Source: Nonomuraea ceibae (GTDB lineage: Bacteria; Actinomycetota; Actinomycetes; Streptosporangiales; Streptosporangiaceae). From it: 64,000 nt of DNA. The notes under the pieces were generated by a model. That model was not told the DNA's origin. It saw only the letters and a program-made list of their open reading frames with translations, and did no database searches. The stretch lies in NCBI RefSeq assembly GCF_019396325.1, contig NZ_JAHKRO010000001.1, forward strand, positions 62,001 through 126,000, written 5' to 3'. Both the position numbers and the translations under genes were made by a program. This document shows, piece after piece, positions 8,143 to 16,138 of this stretch (position 1 is its first letter; every line of letters begins with the position of its first letter).

Positions 8143-9246
8143 ATGGGCATCGAGGGGTCGTTCTGGCGGGCCATCGCGGTCTATCGCTTCGCCTCCCTGG
8201 GCTACGCCGCGCTGCTGCTGGCCAGTGCCGGCGGCTACGCGCGGCCCGTCGCCGGGTGGCTCGTCCTCGGCGTGATGGCCGGGTGGACCGTGGCCACCAC
8301 CATCGCCTACACGACCTCGCGCAGCCGTGCCCTCCTGGTGATCGACGTCCTCGTCACGCTCGGCTGCATGGCCGCCTCGCCGTACGTCCAGGGGGCCTAC
8401 GCCGGGCCGGGGGTGATGCCCGTCACGGCAACCTGGGTCGGCGGCCCGGTGCTCGCCTGGGCGGTCCACGGCGGGCGGCGCGCGGGCGCCGTCGCGGCGA
8501 TCGTGCTGTCGCTCGCCGACCTGTGGCTGCGCGGACCGCACGGTTTCGACCTCTCCGTCCCGGTCAACGGCGCGGTGCTGCTCATCCTGGCCGGCACCGT
8601 CGTCGGCCACGTGGCCAGGCTCACCAAGCAGGCGGAGGAGCGGCTGCAACGGGCCGTCGAGCGGGAGGCCGCCGTGCGCGAGCGCGAACGGATCGCGCGC
8701 GGCATCCACGACTCGGTGCTGCAGGTGCTGGCGCTGGTGCAGCGGCGCGGCCTGGAGATCGGCGGAGAGGCCGCCGAGCTCGGCCGGCTCGCCGGCGAGC
8801 AGGAGGCCGCCGTGCGCGAGCTGATCCGCAGCGGCCCCGCCACGGCCGAGGACGACACCGGCCTGGTCGACGTGGGCGCCCGCTTACGCCGCTTCACCAC
8901 GCCCACCGTGACCGTCTCGGCCCCGGCCACCCCGCTGCCACTGCCCGCCGCCCGCGCCCGCGAGGTCGAGGCGGCCGTCGGCGCGGCGCTCGACAACGTG
9001 CGCCGGCACTGCGGAGAGGACGCCCGCGCCTGGGTCTTCGCCGAGGACGACGCCGGATCGATCACCATCACCGTGCGCGACGAGGGCCCCGGCATCTCCG
9101 CAGGCCGCCTCGCCGAAGCCGAGGCCGAAGGCAGGCTCGGCGTCGCGCAGTCGATCCGCGGCCGGATCGCCGGCCTCGGCGGCACCGTCACCATCGCCTC
9201 CGTGCCCGGCCAGGGCACCGAGGTCGAGATTACAGTGACCAGATGA
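8143..9246 (+). CDS. macS: MacS-type sensor histidine kinase
   Basis: 367 residues. Five or six membrane segments occupy residues 10-155, followed by a HisKA_3 dimerisation region with phospho-acceptor His189 (RGIHDSVLQVL) and an HATPase domain with DNVRRH (N box) and DEGPGIS (G1). The organisation and the motif after the His match actinobacterial MacS. It overlaps the response-regulator gene by 4 nt (ATGA). Phosphotransfer to that regulator is expected from family knowledge. The stimulus is unknown. Confidence 0.87.
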   Translation: MGIEGSFWRAIAVYRFASLGYAALLLASAGGYARPVAGWLVLGVMAGWTVATTIAYTTSRSRALLVIDVLVTLGCMAASPYVQGAYAGPGVMPVTATWVGGPVLAWAVHGGRRAGAVAAIVLSLADLWLRGPHGFDLSVPVNGAVLLILAGTVVGHVARLTKQAEERLQRAVEREAAVRERERIARGIHDSVLQVLALVQRRGLEIGGEAAELGRLAGEQEAAVRELIRSGPATAEDDTGLVDVGARLRRFTTPTVTVSAPATPLPLPAARAREVEAAVGAALDNVRRHCGEDARAWVFAEDDAGSITITVRDEGPGISAGRLAEAEAEGRLGVAQSIRGRIAGLGGTVTIASVPGQGTEVEITVTR

Positions 9247-9893
9247 CCAGTGCCCTGCGCGTGATGGTGGTGGACGACCACCCGATGTGGCGCGACGCCG
9301 TCGCCCGCGACCTGGAGAACGCCGCCTACGAGGTCGTGGCGACCGTCGGCGAGGGCCGCCAGGCGCTGCGCGTCGCCGGCGCCATCCGGCCCGACGTGGT
9401 CATCCTCGACCTGCAACTGCCCGACCTGCCCGGCGTCGAGGTCGCCCGCGGGCTCGCCGCCACCGAACAGCCGCCCCGCGTCCTGGTCCTGTCGGCCAGC
9501 GGCGAGCACGAGGACGTGCTGGAGGCGGTCAAGGCCGGAGCCTCCGGCTACCTGGTCAAGTCGGCGAGCCGGGAGGAGTTCCTCGACGCCGTCCGCCGCA
9601 CCGCCGAAGGCGAACCCGTCTTCACCCCCGGCCTGGCCGGGCTCGTGCTCGGCGAATACCGCCGCCTCGCCACCCAGCGCCCCGCCGCCGACGGGCCCAG
9701 CCTCACCGACCGCGAGACCGAGGTGCTGCGCCTGGTCGCCAAGGGCCTGTCCTACAAGCAGATCGCCGAACGCCTCGTGCTCAGCCACCGCACCGTGCAG
9801 AACCACGTACAGAACACTCTGAACAAGCTGCAACTCCACAACCGCGTCGAACTCGTCCGCTACGCCATCGAACGCGGGCTCGACCAGGCCTGA
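9243..9893 (+). CDS. macR: NarL/LuxR-family response regulator (MacR-type)
   Basis: 216 residues. Receiver domain with acidic pocket DD at 11-12, phospho-acceptor Asp56 (VVILDLQLPD) and Lys near residue 106, then a LuxR-type helix-turn-helix (LTDRETEVLRLVAKGLS onward, about 155-210). It starts at an ATG overlapping the kinase stop, so kinase and regulator are made together. The target promoters are not evident in the window. Confidence 0.9.
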   Translation: MTSALRVMVVDDHPMWRDAVARDLENAAYEVVATVGEGRQALRVAGAIRPDVVILDLQLPDLPGVEVARGLAATEQPPRVLVLSASGEHEDVLEAVKAGASGYLVKSASREEFLDAVRRTAEGEPVFTPGLAGLVLGEYRRLATQRPAADGPSLTDRETEVLRLVAKGLSYKQIAERLVLSHRTVQNHVQNTLNKLQLHNRVELVRYAIERGLDQA

Positions 9894-9896
9894 CGG

Positions 9897-10187
9897 TCAA
9901 AGACTGTCGACCTTGTACGGGTCGTGCTCGGTGAGCAGCTTGTCCAGGCGCGCCTGGTCGACCCGGCTGGACATGTGGGCGACCTCCTGCCGGTCACGGA
10001 TGACCTTGGCCAGGCCGAACGCGGACGTCACCGTATACAGCACCGCGATCGCCAGGAACGCCCGCACCCAGGGGTCGATCGGCAGGAAGACGATGCCGAG
10101 CGCCGTGCTGCCGAGCGCCACGGCGAACGAGATGACACTCTGCGCGTAGTAGGCGGCGGTCATGGTGGGCTGGACTGGTTTGGTCAT
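9897..10187 (-). CDS. YiaA/YiaB-type two-helix inner membrane protein
   Basis: 96 residues. The YYAQSVISFAVALG segment, a second helix and the KVIRDRQE tail match the YiaA/YiaB two-helix domain. The C-terminal 30 residues are soluble. The ATG at 10187 is a reasonable start, but the ribosome-binding region is poor and the downstream ATG at 10163 is possible. Convergent with the MacR-type regulator, with 3 nt between the stops. Function unknown. Confidence 0.75.
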   Translation of the reverse strand: MTKPVQPTMTAAYYAQSVISFAVALGSTALGIVFLPIDPWVRAFLAIAVLYTVTSAFGLAKVIRDRQEVAHMSSRVDQARLDKLLTEHDPYKVDSL

Positions 10188-10254
10188 GCCCCCAGGGTCC
10201 GCCACCGGGCAGGCGAGCACATGAGTACGCGTACCTGAGTACGTGCCGCCGTTC

Positions 10255-10665
10255 TCAGTAGCGCCAGCCGGACCAGCGGGTCACGGCCACGACGATCACC
10301 GGACCCTCCGGGCGTCGGCCCGCGTACTGGTCGTACTTGGCCACCAGCGCGTCGAGCGCCTCGGCACGCTCGGCCTCGTCGGCGATCTGCGCGCTGCCGT
10401 CGGCACGCGCCCACCACAGGCGCGTCCAGTCGTCCTCGTAATGGTCGACGAGCAGCGAGACGTTCGGATTCGCGCGGATGTCGCGCAGCCGCCTCAGGTC
10501 GGCGGTGCGCTTCGGCTTGTGGTCGACAGCCGTCACGACCCGTTCGCCGAGCACGGCGAACGTCACGGGCACCACACGCGGCAACCCGTCGGAACCGGCG
10601 GTGCCCAGCCGGGCGACCCGCGCGGCCCCGAACAGCCGGCGCGCCGTCCCGGCATCCAATCGCAC
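10255..10665 (-). CDS. PPOX-class, probably F420-dependent oxidoreductase (TIGR03668-like)
   Basis: 136 residues with a split beta-barrel flavin/F420-binding fold. ARVARLGTAGSDGLPRVVPVTF is the standard opening and DDWTRLWWARADGSA the central loop of this actinobacterial subgroup. Related enzymes use the deazaflavin cofactor F420 to reduce small molecules. A GTG at 10665 is chosen because upstream residues are not conserved-looking. It sits 13 nt downstream of the Tudor-like small gene on the same strand. Confidence 0.8.
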   Translation of the reverse strand: MRLDAGTARRLFGAARVARLGTAGSDGLPRVVPVTFAVLGERVVTAVDHKPKRTADLRRLRDIRANPNVSLLVDHYEDDWTRLWWARADGSAQIADEAERAEALDALVAKYDQYAGRRPEGPVIVVAVTRWSGWRY

Positions 10666-10678
10666 CGCCTGAGCGGTC

Positions 10679-10906
10679 CTACAGCTTGTACAGCTTGTGG
10701 AAAGGTGTCGTGATCCGCTCCTGCCGTGACCCGAAGTCGACGACGACGGCGATCTCGTCTTCCACTCCGATGACGACACCCAGGCCAAAACGGTCATGGG
10801 TGACCCGGTCGTTCAGGCTGAGCTGCTCGACCGGTGGAGCGGGAGGCGGGGGTTTGAAGGGACTGGTAGGCAGGTGGCGGCGGGGCGCGCCGCTAGCTGG
10901 CTTCAC
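10679..10906 (-). CDS. small protein with PcrA/UvrD-like Tudor domain
   Basis: About 75 residues: a Pro-rich N-terminus (LPTSPFKPPPPAPP) and a compact domain NDRVTHDRFGLGVVIGVEDE ending ERITTPFHKLYKL. This domain resembles the C-terminal Tudor-like fold that lets PcrA/UvrD helicases bind RNA polymerase. The start is uncertain (GTG 10906 has its Shine-Dalgarno very close, GTG 10933 is an alternative). No helicase gene is adjacent. A stand-alone RNA polymerase-binding role is inference. Confidence 0.6.
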   Translation of the reverse strand: MKPASGAPRRHLPTSPFKPPPPAPPVEQLSLNDRVTHDRFGLGVVIGVEDEIAVVVDFGSRQERITTPFHKLYKL

Positions 10907-10933
10907 CCCTCCAGTATGTGCCGCCCAAGCCAC

Positions 10934-11242
10934 TACCCGCGACCGGGGGTAGGTTACTTGTCCGTGGTGAACACTGTTCGCACCAGGCTGGAGAAGGCTT
11001 GTGGGGCCGAATCCCCCTCCGAATCCGCCTATGTCGTAGGCGTGAGACCCCGCTCCGGCCGGTCCGGCCAGATCCGCTGAGCACCGGCGCCACCGTCATC
11101 TCGAACCGGTCCTGACCCGGCTCACCCCAGGCGACCTCCAGCACCCGGTGCCCGCCCGGACGCCAGCAGGGTGTCGACGGGCCTCTGGATTGCCCGCCGT
11201 ACGGTTCCTCGTCCGGGTCGCATGCCGCGCGGGATCGTACGG
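10934..11242. other. gene-poor 309-bp stretch, no confident gene
   Basis: No start with a ribosome-binding site and no recognisable domain on either strand. A minus-strand frame around 11090-11190 reads GHRVLEVAWGEPGQDRFEM, which looks protein-like and could be the tail of a decayed gene, but it has no start or family match that I can support. Confidence 0.3.
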
Positions 11243-11989
11243 CTACGGGGTGAGGACGAGGCGGCCGCGGAGGGGGGTGGTGGCGAGGCGGTGGTGGGCG
11301 GCGGCCACCTGGTCGAGGGGGAGGGCGCCGGCGACGCGGAGGGTGAGGGCGCCCGCTTCGGCCAGGGCGGCCAGGCGCGACAGGTGGGCGCCGTCGGCGC
11401 GGATCCAGTGGTTGAAGACCCGGATGCCGCGCAGCGGGGGCGGCGCGCCTCCGGCGACCGCGACCACGCGGAGCCCGCGCGCGACGGCCAGCTGGACCGC
11501 GAACCCGCCGACGGCCCCGGCCGCCCCGGTCACCAGCAGCGTCTGCCCGTCGTCCAGCCCGAGCCCGTCGAGCGCCTGGGCGGCGGTCAGGCCGTTCAGG
11601 GGCAGCGTGGCGGCCTCCACGGGCGACAGGCCCGCGGGCGCGGCGGCGACCGCGTCGGCGTCGAGGACGACGTGTTCGGCCTGGGCGCCGAGGGGCACGT
11701 CGAGCCGGTCGCACAGCCCGATGACGCGGTCGCCGGGCTTGAACCCGGTGACGCCGGGCCCGATCTGGTCGACGGTCCCGGCGGCGTCCCAGCCGATGCC
11801 GATCACGTCGCGCGCCGGCAGCAGGCCCGCTCCGGTGAGCGCGCCGGACCGGGTGGCCAGGTCGACCGGGTTGACCGTCGCGGCCTCGACCCGGATGCGG
11901 ACCTGCCCTTCCGCGGCGACCGGCGCCGGGACGTCGGCGATCCGCAGGACTTCGGCCCCGCCGAAGGCCCGGATGACAACGGCACGCAT
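11243..11989 (-). CDS. zinc-less MDR (quinone oxidoreductase-like) protein with internal deletion
   Basis: 248 residues against about 305-315 for the family. The GroES-like part (1-130) is normal, and the nucleotide-binding motif LVTGAAGAVGGFAVQLA is present. After LRVVAVAGG (about residue 180) the sequence jumps to RGIRVFNHWIRADGAHL, which is the last beta region, so about 60 residues of the Rossmann fold are missing without a frame change. It ends with the usual AAAHHRLATTPLRGRLVL. A ribosome-binding site (GGGGGCG) precedes ATG 11989. It may be inactive although the frame is open. Confidence 0.75.
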   Translation of the reverse strand: MRAVVIRAFGGAEVLRIADVPAPVAAEGQVRIRVEAATVNPVDLATRSGALTGAGLLPARDVIGIGWDAAGTVDQIGPGVTGFKPGDRVIGLCDRLDVPLGAQAEHVVLDADAVAAAPAGLSPVEAATLPLNGLTAAQALDGLGLDDGQTLLVTGAAGAVGGFAVQLAVARGLRVVAVAGGAPPPLRGIRVFNHWIRADGAHLSRLAALAEAGALTLRVAGALPLDQVAAAHHRLATTPLRGRLVLTP

Positions 11990-12146
11990 GAAGAATCGCC
12001 CCCAGTTCCGGATATTTCAGGAATCGCGGATTACCGTATGGAGAGCGGCTTTCTACCAGGAAGTACGCACTTCAAGGTGCCTTACGTACGCCCGGGTGCG
12101 ACGATCGAGCCGAGACCGACCCCGTTCCGAAGGAGCGCGTCAAGCA

Positions 12147-12728
12147 GTGACGGACAAGCAAGATCTCCCCATCCTCGCCTTCGCCTCCCAGGCCGAGTTC
12201 GAGAAGTGGCTCGACGCCGAGCACGCCGTCTCGCCCGGCCTCTGGCTGAAGATCGCTAAGAAGGACTCCGGCATTCCGTCCGTCACGTACGCCGAGGCGC
12301 TGGACGTGGCGCTCTGCTTCGGCTGGATCGACGGGCAGAAGGTGAAGTTCGACGCCGAGCACTGGCTGCAGCGGTTCACCCCGCGCAAGCCGAGGAGCCG
12401 GTGGTCGAAGGTCAACTGCGGCAAGGTCGAACGGCTCATCGCCGCCGGGGCGATGCGCCCGGCCGGTCTCGCGCAGGTCGAGAAGGCGAAGGCCGACGGC
12501 CGGTGGGAGGCGGCCTACGAATCGTCGAGCACGGCGACCGTACCCGATGACCTTCAGGCGGCGCTCGACGCCGACCCCGTGGCGGCGGAGTTCTTCGCCA
12601 CGCTCGACAGGGCCAACCGTTACGCGATCCTCTACCGCGTCGGCGACGCCAAGCGGCCCGCGACGCGGGCGGCGCGGATCGAGAAGTTCGTCGCGATGCT
12701 CCGGGAGCACCAGAAGATCTACCCGTGA
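12147..12728 (+). CDS. YdeI/OmpD-associated family protein
   Basis: 193 residues. The N-terminal SQAEFEKWLDAEHAVSPGLWLKIAKKDSG and the central ALCFGWIDGQ are family signatures, as is the C-terminal RYAILYRV followed by TRAARIEKFVAML. The family is widespread and linked to bacteriocin protection in some annotations, but has no established biochemical activity. A GTG at 12147 is used because AAGGAG lies upstream at 12130-12135. Divergent from the MDR gene. Confidence 0.85.
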   Translation: MTDKQDLPILAFASQAEFEKWLDAEHAVSPGLWLKIAKKDSGIPSVTYAEALDVALCFGWIDGQKVKFDAEHWLQRFTPRKPRSRWSKVNCGKVERLIAAGAMRPAGLAQVEKAKADGRWEAAYESSSTATVPDDLQAALDADPVAAEFFATLDRANRYAILYRVGDAKRPATRAARIEKFVAMLREHQKIYP

Positions 12729-12844
12729 GCACGCAGGCGTGCCGAGGACGGGTAAATGTCGCAATGGTGACGAACGGCTGAACATTGACTTCAGCGGCAC
12801 CGAATCACCCCACGGCCTTGATCCAAATTGGTAAAAACGAGGCC

Positions 12845-13333
12845 GTGTCGACCGATGACCCGTCCTCCCAGGCCGGCACGGTGCCGCCGCCGCTGGTGAG
12901 CCCGTGCCCGCACACTCCCGCGTGCCCGCCACCGGTCTGCCTCCCGCCCACCGTGCGCGCGCAGTCGGCGCAGACCGTACAGGCGTCGTCCGCGCCGCCG
13001 CCGTCCGTCGCCGACCCCGGAGGCGGCACCCCCTCGGGCGGCTACGAGGTCGACGCCTGGTACGTGCGCAAGTTCGCCGGAACGATGGGCGACTCGGCCA
13101 TCGGCGTCGACAGCGTCAAGCAGTGGACGCCCCGCTTCGAAGGCTGGCACCTGGCCCCGATGGCCGGCATTCCGATCGTCGGACTGATGTTCGTCAACCG
13201 GCTCAACACCATCGCCGACACCTGGCGGGACAGCGCCGGCATTCTCACCGAGGTGCTGCGCACCGACAGCGGCAAGATCTCCACCGCCGCCGCGAACTAC
13301 GTCGCCGCCCAGAAGGCCAGCACCATCAAGTAG
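12845..13333 (+). CDS. unknown protein, first gene of a WXG/YbaB-type cassette
   Basis: 162 residues. The N-terminal 75 are low-complexity, rich in Pro and Ala, with a CPHTPACPPPVC cysteine run. The C-terminal half (YEVDAWYVRKFAGTMGD onward) has a hydrophobic stretch (APMAGIPIVGLMFVNRL) and then an amphipathic helix with DTWRDSAGILTEVL, which looks like a WXG-type helical hairpin lacking the exact motif. Start GTG 12845 is weakly supported (GAGG close by). It is 13 nt upstream of the WXG gene. No known family recognised. Confidence 0.6.
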   Translation: MSTDDPSSQAGTVPPPLVSPCPHTPACPPPVCLPPTVRAQSAQTVQASSAPPPSVADPGGGTPSGGYEVDAWYVRKFAGTMGDSAIGVDSVKQWTPRFEGWHLAPMAGIPIVGLMFVNRLNTIADTWRDSAGILTEVLRTDSGKISTAAANYVAAQKASTIK

Positions 13334-13346
13334 GAGGAACCCCGCG

Positions 13347-14237
13347 ATGACCACCCCATCCGGCGAACCGCCGAAACTGATCGTGCCGGGTCAGACCACG
13401 CCTCCTGCCGGCGGCCAGCAGTTGCACGTCGCCAACGCCCGGGGCGCCGTGCAGCGCACCATCACCGTCTCGCCGCCGCAGCCGCGCACCGACCCCGGCT
13501 TCTACCGGCGGCTGATCTCGCAGCTCAACCCCCTGCGCCAGACCACCCGGAGCGCCATGGTCATCTCCGGCCTCGGCGTCGCGGCACTCGCGCTGGACGT
13601 GGCGGCCACCCTCAACATGGGCAACCCGTTCCTGTTCTACGACCGGCGCGAACAGTGGAAGGACATGGCCGGGCAGCTCGAAGGCAGCCGCTCCGACCTG
13701 TGGCGGTCGTTCTTCGACGACATCGCGCCCAACTGGAAGGGCCGCGCGGTCGAAACCCTGCAGCAGTACGTGCGATTCAACGTCAACGGCCTCTACAGCC
13801 AGCTCGGCAAGATCTCCGGCGAGATGAGCAGCACCATGCACAGCCAGTTCAAGGAGGTGCTGGAGTACGACCTGTCGGTGTTCAGCCTGTACGCCTCCTC
13901 CGCGCCCGTGCTGCGCACCATCGCCTCGCTCAGCGCCCACCCGGTCGGCAAGGTCGCGCTGTGGACCCAGGTGGGCGTGTTCATGAGCATGGCGGGGAAC
14001 ATGGTCAAGCAGTTCGCCGACGTGTACAACTCGTACGAAGGCGATCTCAACAAGCTCGAACTCAAGCTCAACGAGCTGCGAGGCGCCTTCTACAAGAGCG
14101 GCAACCCCGACATGGGGGCGCGCGACCTCAACCTCACGCCCGCGATCGCCGACCCCTTCCGGCTGAAGGAATACTGGGTCCCGGCCTCCCAGCCGCAACA
14201 GCCCCAGCAGCCCAAGCAGCCGCAGGCCACGACATGA
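13347..14237 (+). CDS. WXG-type helical protein with membrane segment
   Basis: 296 residues. A Pro-rich N-terminus (1-60), a hydrophobic segment (SAMVISGLGVAALALDVAAT, about 72-91), then a long helical region. NWKGRAVETLQQYV near residue 133 is a W-x-G turn between two helices as in ESX/WXG100 proteins, followed by long helices and a Gln/Pro-rich tail. Type VII secretion substrates and chaperones share this layout. A strong ribosome-binding site (AGGAGG) precedes the ATG. The 3' end overlaps the next gene by 4 nt. Confidence 0.65.
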   Translation: MTTPSGEPPKLIVPGQTTPPAGGQQLHVANARGAVQRTITVSPPQPRTDPGFYRRLISQLNPLRQTTRSAMVISGLGVAALALDVAATLNMGNPFLFYDRREQWKDMAGQLEGSRSDLWRSFFDDIAPNWKGRAVETLQQYVRFNVNGLYSQLGKISGEMSSTMHSQFKEVLEYDLSVFSLYASSAPVLRTIASLSAHPVGKVALWTQVGVFMSMAGNMVKQFADVYNSYEGDLNKLELKLNELRGAFYKSGNPDMGARDLNLTPAIADPFRLKEYWVPASQPQQPQQPKQPQATT

Positions 14238-14620
14238 GGCACGTGGAATCGTTCGCAGAAGGGCGGCCCGACAACCTCTCCGGGCTGCTGCGCGAGGCCG
14301 AGAGCTGGGCCGGCGCGCTGTCCGGGGCGATGAGCGACCTGCAGCAGGAACGCCTGGAAGGCACGGACCCGAGCGGGGCCGTACGCGCCGTGGTGTCCGG
14401 CGGCGGACGCCTGCGCGCCCTGACCATCGACCCGCGCCTCTCCCGCGACCTGGACCACCTGCGGCTCGCCCAGGCCGTGCTGGACGCGATCGCCGCCGCC
14501 CACGCCACGATGGGGGAGCGGCTGGAGGAGGTCATCGAGGGCCTGAGCGTCCCGGGCGCCGCCGGCAGCGCGGCCGACCCGCTGGAGGGCTACATCCGCA
14601 ACGTGCTGAAGGGGGAGTGA
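14234..14620 (+). CDS. YbaB/EbfC-family-like protein
   Basis: 128 residues. A helix, then a beta region GAVRAVVSGGGRLRALTIDPRL and a C-terminal helix (AQAVLDAIAAAHATMGERLEEV), the alpha-beta-alpha pattern of YbaB/EbfC nucleoid-associated proteins. Divergent YbaB-like genes are common beside type VII secretion-type loci in actinobacteria, where they need not bind DNA. The ATG overlaps the WXG gene stop (ATGA), and the next gene starts 4 nt after its own stop. Confidence 0.75.
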   Translation: MRHVESFAEGRPDNLSGLLREAESWAGALSGAMSDLQQERLEGTDPSGAVRAVVSGGGRLRALTIDPRLSRDLDHLRLAQAVLDAIAAAHATMGERLEEVIEGLSVPGAAGSAADPLEGYIRNVLKGE

Positions 14621-14624
14621 ACGC

Positions 14625-14930
14625 ATGCAGGACGCGAACGCGCGCCTGGAGGAGCTGATCGCCGCCGCCGCACGAGCGGAGGCGCGGGTGGACGAGTGGA
14701 GCGCCGCCGAGTTCACCGGCCGGGCCGACGACGGCGGCATCGTTGCCGTCACCGACGCCCTCGGCGCCCTCACCCGCCTGGACATCTCCCCACGCACCCG
14801 ACGACGCCTGGACGCCACCAACCTCGCCGCCGCCATCCTGCAGGCCATCAGCACGGCCGAGGAAGCCGCCACCGCCTCCAGGGACGCCCTGCTCACCGAC
14901 CTGCACCCAGGACCCCGCCAGAAGCCCTGA
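14625..14930 (+). CDS. short YbaB/EbfC-like protein
   Basis: 101 residues with the same helix-strand-helix plan as its neighbour: a helix (ARLEELIAAAARAEARVDEW), strands around EFTGRADDGGIVAVTDALGALTRLDIS and a helix (TNLAAAILQAISTAEEAA). A GGGGGAG ribosome-binding site lies at the end of the preceding gene. Two adjacent YbaB-like paralogues suggest a heterodimer, which is inference. Last gene of the cassette. Confidence 0.7.
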   Translation: MQDANARLEELIAAAARAEARVDEWSAAEFTGRADDGGIVAVTDALGALTRLDISPRTRRRLDATNLAAAILQAISTAEEAATASRDALLTDLHPGPRQKP

Positions 14931-14962
14931 AGGCTCATTCCGCCCCGACCACGAGCTGGGGC

Positions 14963-16102
14963 CTATGGGCGCGTTGCGCCCCTGTGTTCCCGTGCAGCTG
15001 CGGAATCACTCGCGGCGCGCAGGCGAGGGTGAAGGGTGAGCGCCAGGACCAGCAGCGCGAACACTACTGCGACCAGGAGAACGACCAGCGGAACACCGCC
15101 CAGGGCGAGGGCCACCACGCCGAACGTGAAGATGCCTGCCCAGGCGTAGAGAATGAGCACCGTCCGGGTGTGGGAGTGTCCGCTGTCCAGAATGACGTGG
15201 TGAAGGTGCCCCCGATCCGGGGCGAACGGGGATTTCCCGTGGGACGTCCTGCGTATGACGGCGCTCAAAAGGTCTATGAGAGGCACGGCGATCAGCGCAA
15301 CGGGCAGGACAAGGGGAATGACCATCGGAAAGCGGTTCACCTCGGCAACCGCGTCCGGCGCGATATCCGATGTCACCAGCACCATGGAGGTCGCAAGCAC
15401 CAGCCCCAGGAGCATGGAGCCTGTGTCGCCCATGAAAATCCGCGCGGGGTGAAAGTTGTGCGGCAGGAACCCTAGGCAGACGCCGATCAGAATGGCGGAC
15501 ATGATGGCGGTCACCTGAATGCGATCGCCGCTCAGATGCTGGGAAAGCATGATCGAATAAAGCCATACCCCGGCCGCGGCAATCGTTGTTATGCCCGCGG
15601 CCAGGCCGTCGAGCCCGTCGACGAAGTTCAGCGAATTGATGATGGCCACGACGATGCCGATGGTGACTATCGTGCTCAGCGTGCTGTCGAGTATGTACGT
15701 CGCCCCGTTGGGGAGCGGTATCCACGGTAGCCTGATTCCGAAGAAGGACAGCACTCCACCTGCGGCGATCTGCCCACAGAGCTTCGTGAGCGAGCCGAGA
15801 CCCAGCCAGTCGTCAAGAAAGCCGAGAGCCACGATGACGACGCAGGAAATGACCAGCCCGTAAAGGAAATTGCTGTCCGCGAGCTTGGCGCCCGACTTGT
15901 CGAGCCGAGCGGCGATCAGAAGGGTCGTCACCAAACCCGCGCACATGGCCAGCCCGCCCAGCCGGGGCGTCGGGGTGGCATGCACGTCGCGCTCTCTGAC
16001 CTCGGGCATCGCGCCTATGGAGACGGCGAATCTGCGAACGAGTGGCACGAGGATGTACGTCGCCACCGCTGCCGTGAGAACGAGGTACAGATATTCGCGC
16101 AC
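14963..16102 (-). CDS. TagO/WecA-type polyprenyl-phosphate sugar-1-phosphate transferase
   Basis: 379 residues with about 11 membrane segments. Catalytic landmarks are FLDDWLG (Mg-binding DD), NSLNFVDGLDGLAAG, GDTGSMLLG and RGHLHH. The enzyme transfers a HexNAc-1-phosphate from a UDP-sugar to undecaprenyl phosphate on the cytoplasmic face, the first step of teichoic acid, O-antigen-like or arabinogalactan linker synthesis. Gene context gives no further wall-polymer genes, so the exact polymer is undecided (tagO and wecA are both used for this family). Confidence 0.9.
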   Translation of the reverse strand: MREYLYLVLTAAVATYILVPLVRRFAVSIGAMPEVRERDVHATPTPRLGGLAMCAGLVTTLLIAARLDKSGAKLADSNFLYGLVISCVVIVALGFLDDWLGLGSLTKLCGQIAAGGVLSFFGIRLPWIPLPNGATYILDSTLSTIVTIGIVVAIINSLNFVDGLDGLAAGITTIAAAGVWLYSIMLSQHLSGDRIQVTAIMSAILIGVCLGFLPHNFHPARIFMGDTGSMLLGLVLATSMVLVTSDIAPDAVAEVNRFPMVIPLVLPVALIAVPLIDLLSAVIRRTSHGKSPFAPDRGHLHHVILDSGHSHTRTVLILYAWAGIFTFGVVALALGGVPLVVLLVAVVFALLVLALTLHPRLRAASDSAAAREHRGATRP

Positions 16103-16138
16103 GCCGTGGAGTGTTTCACGCCGGTCGCCTCCTAATCC

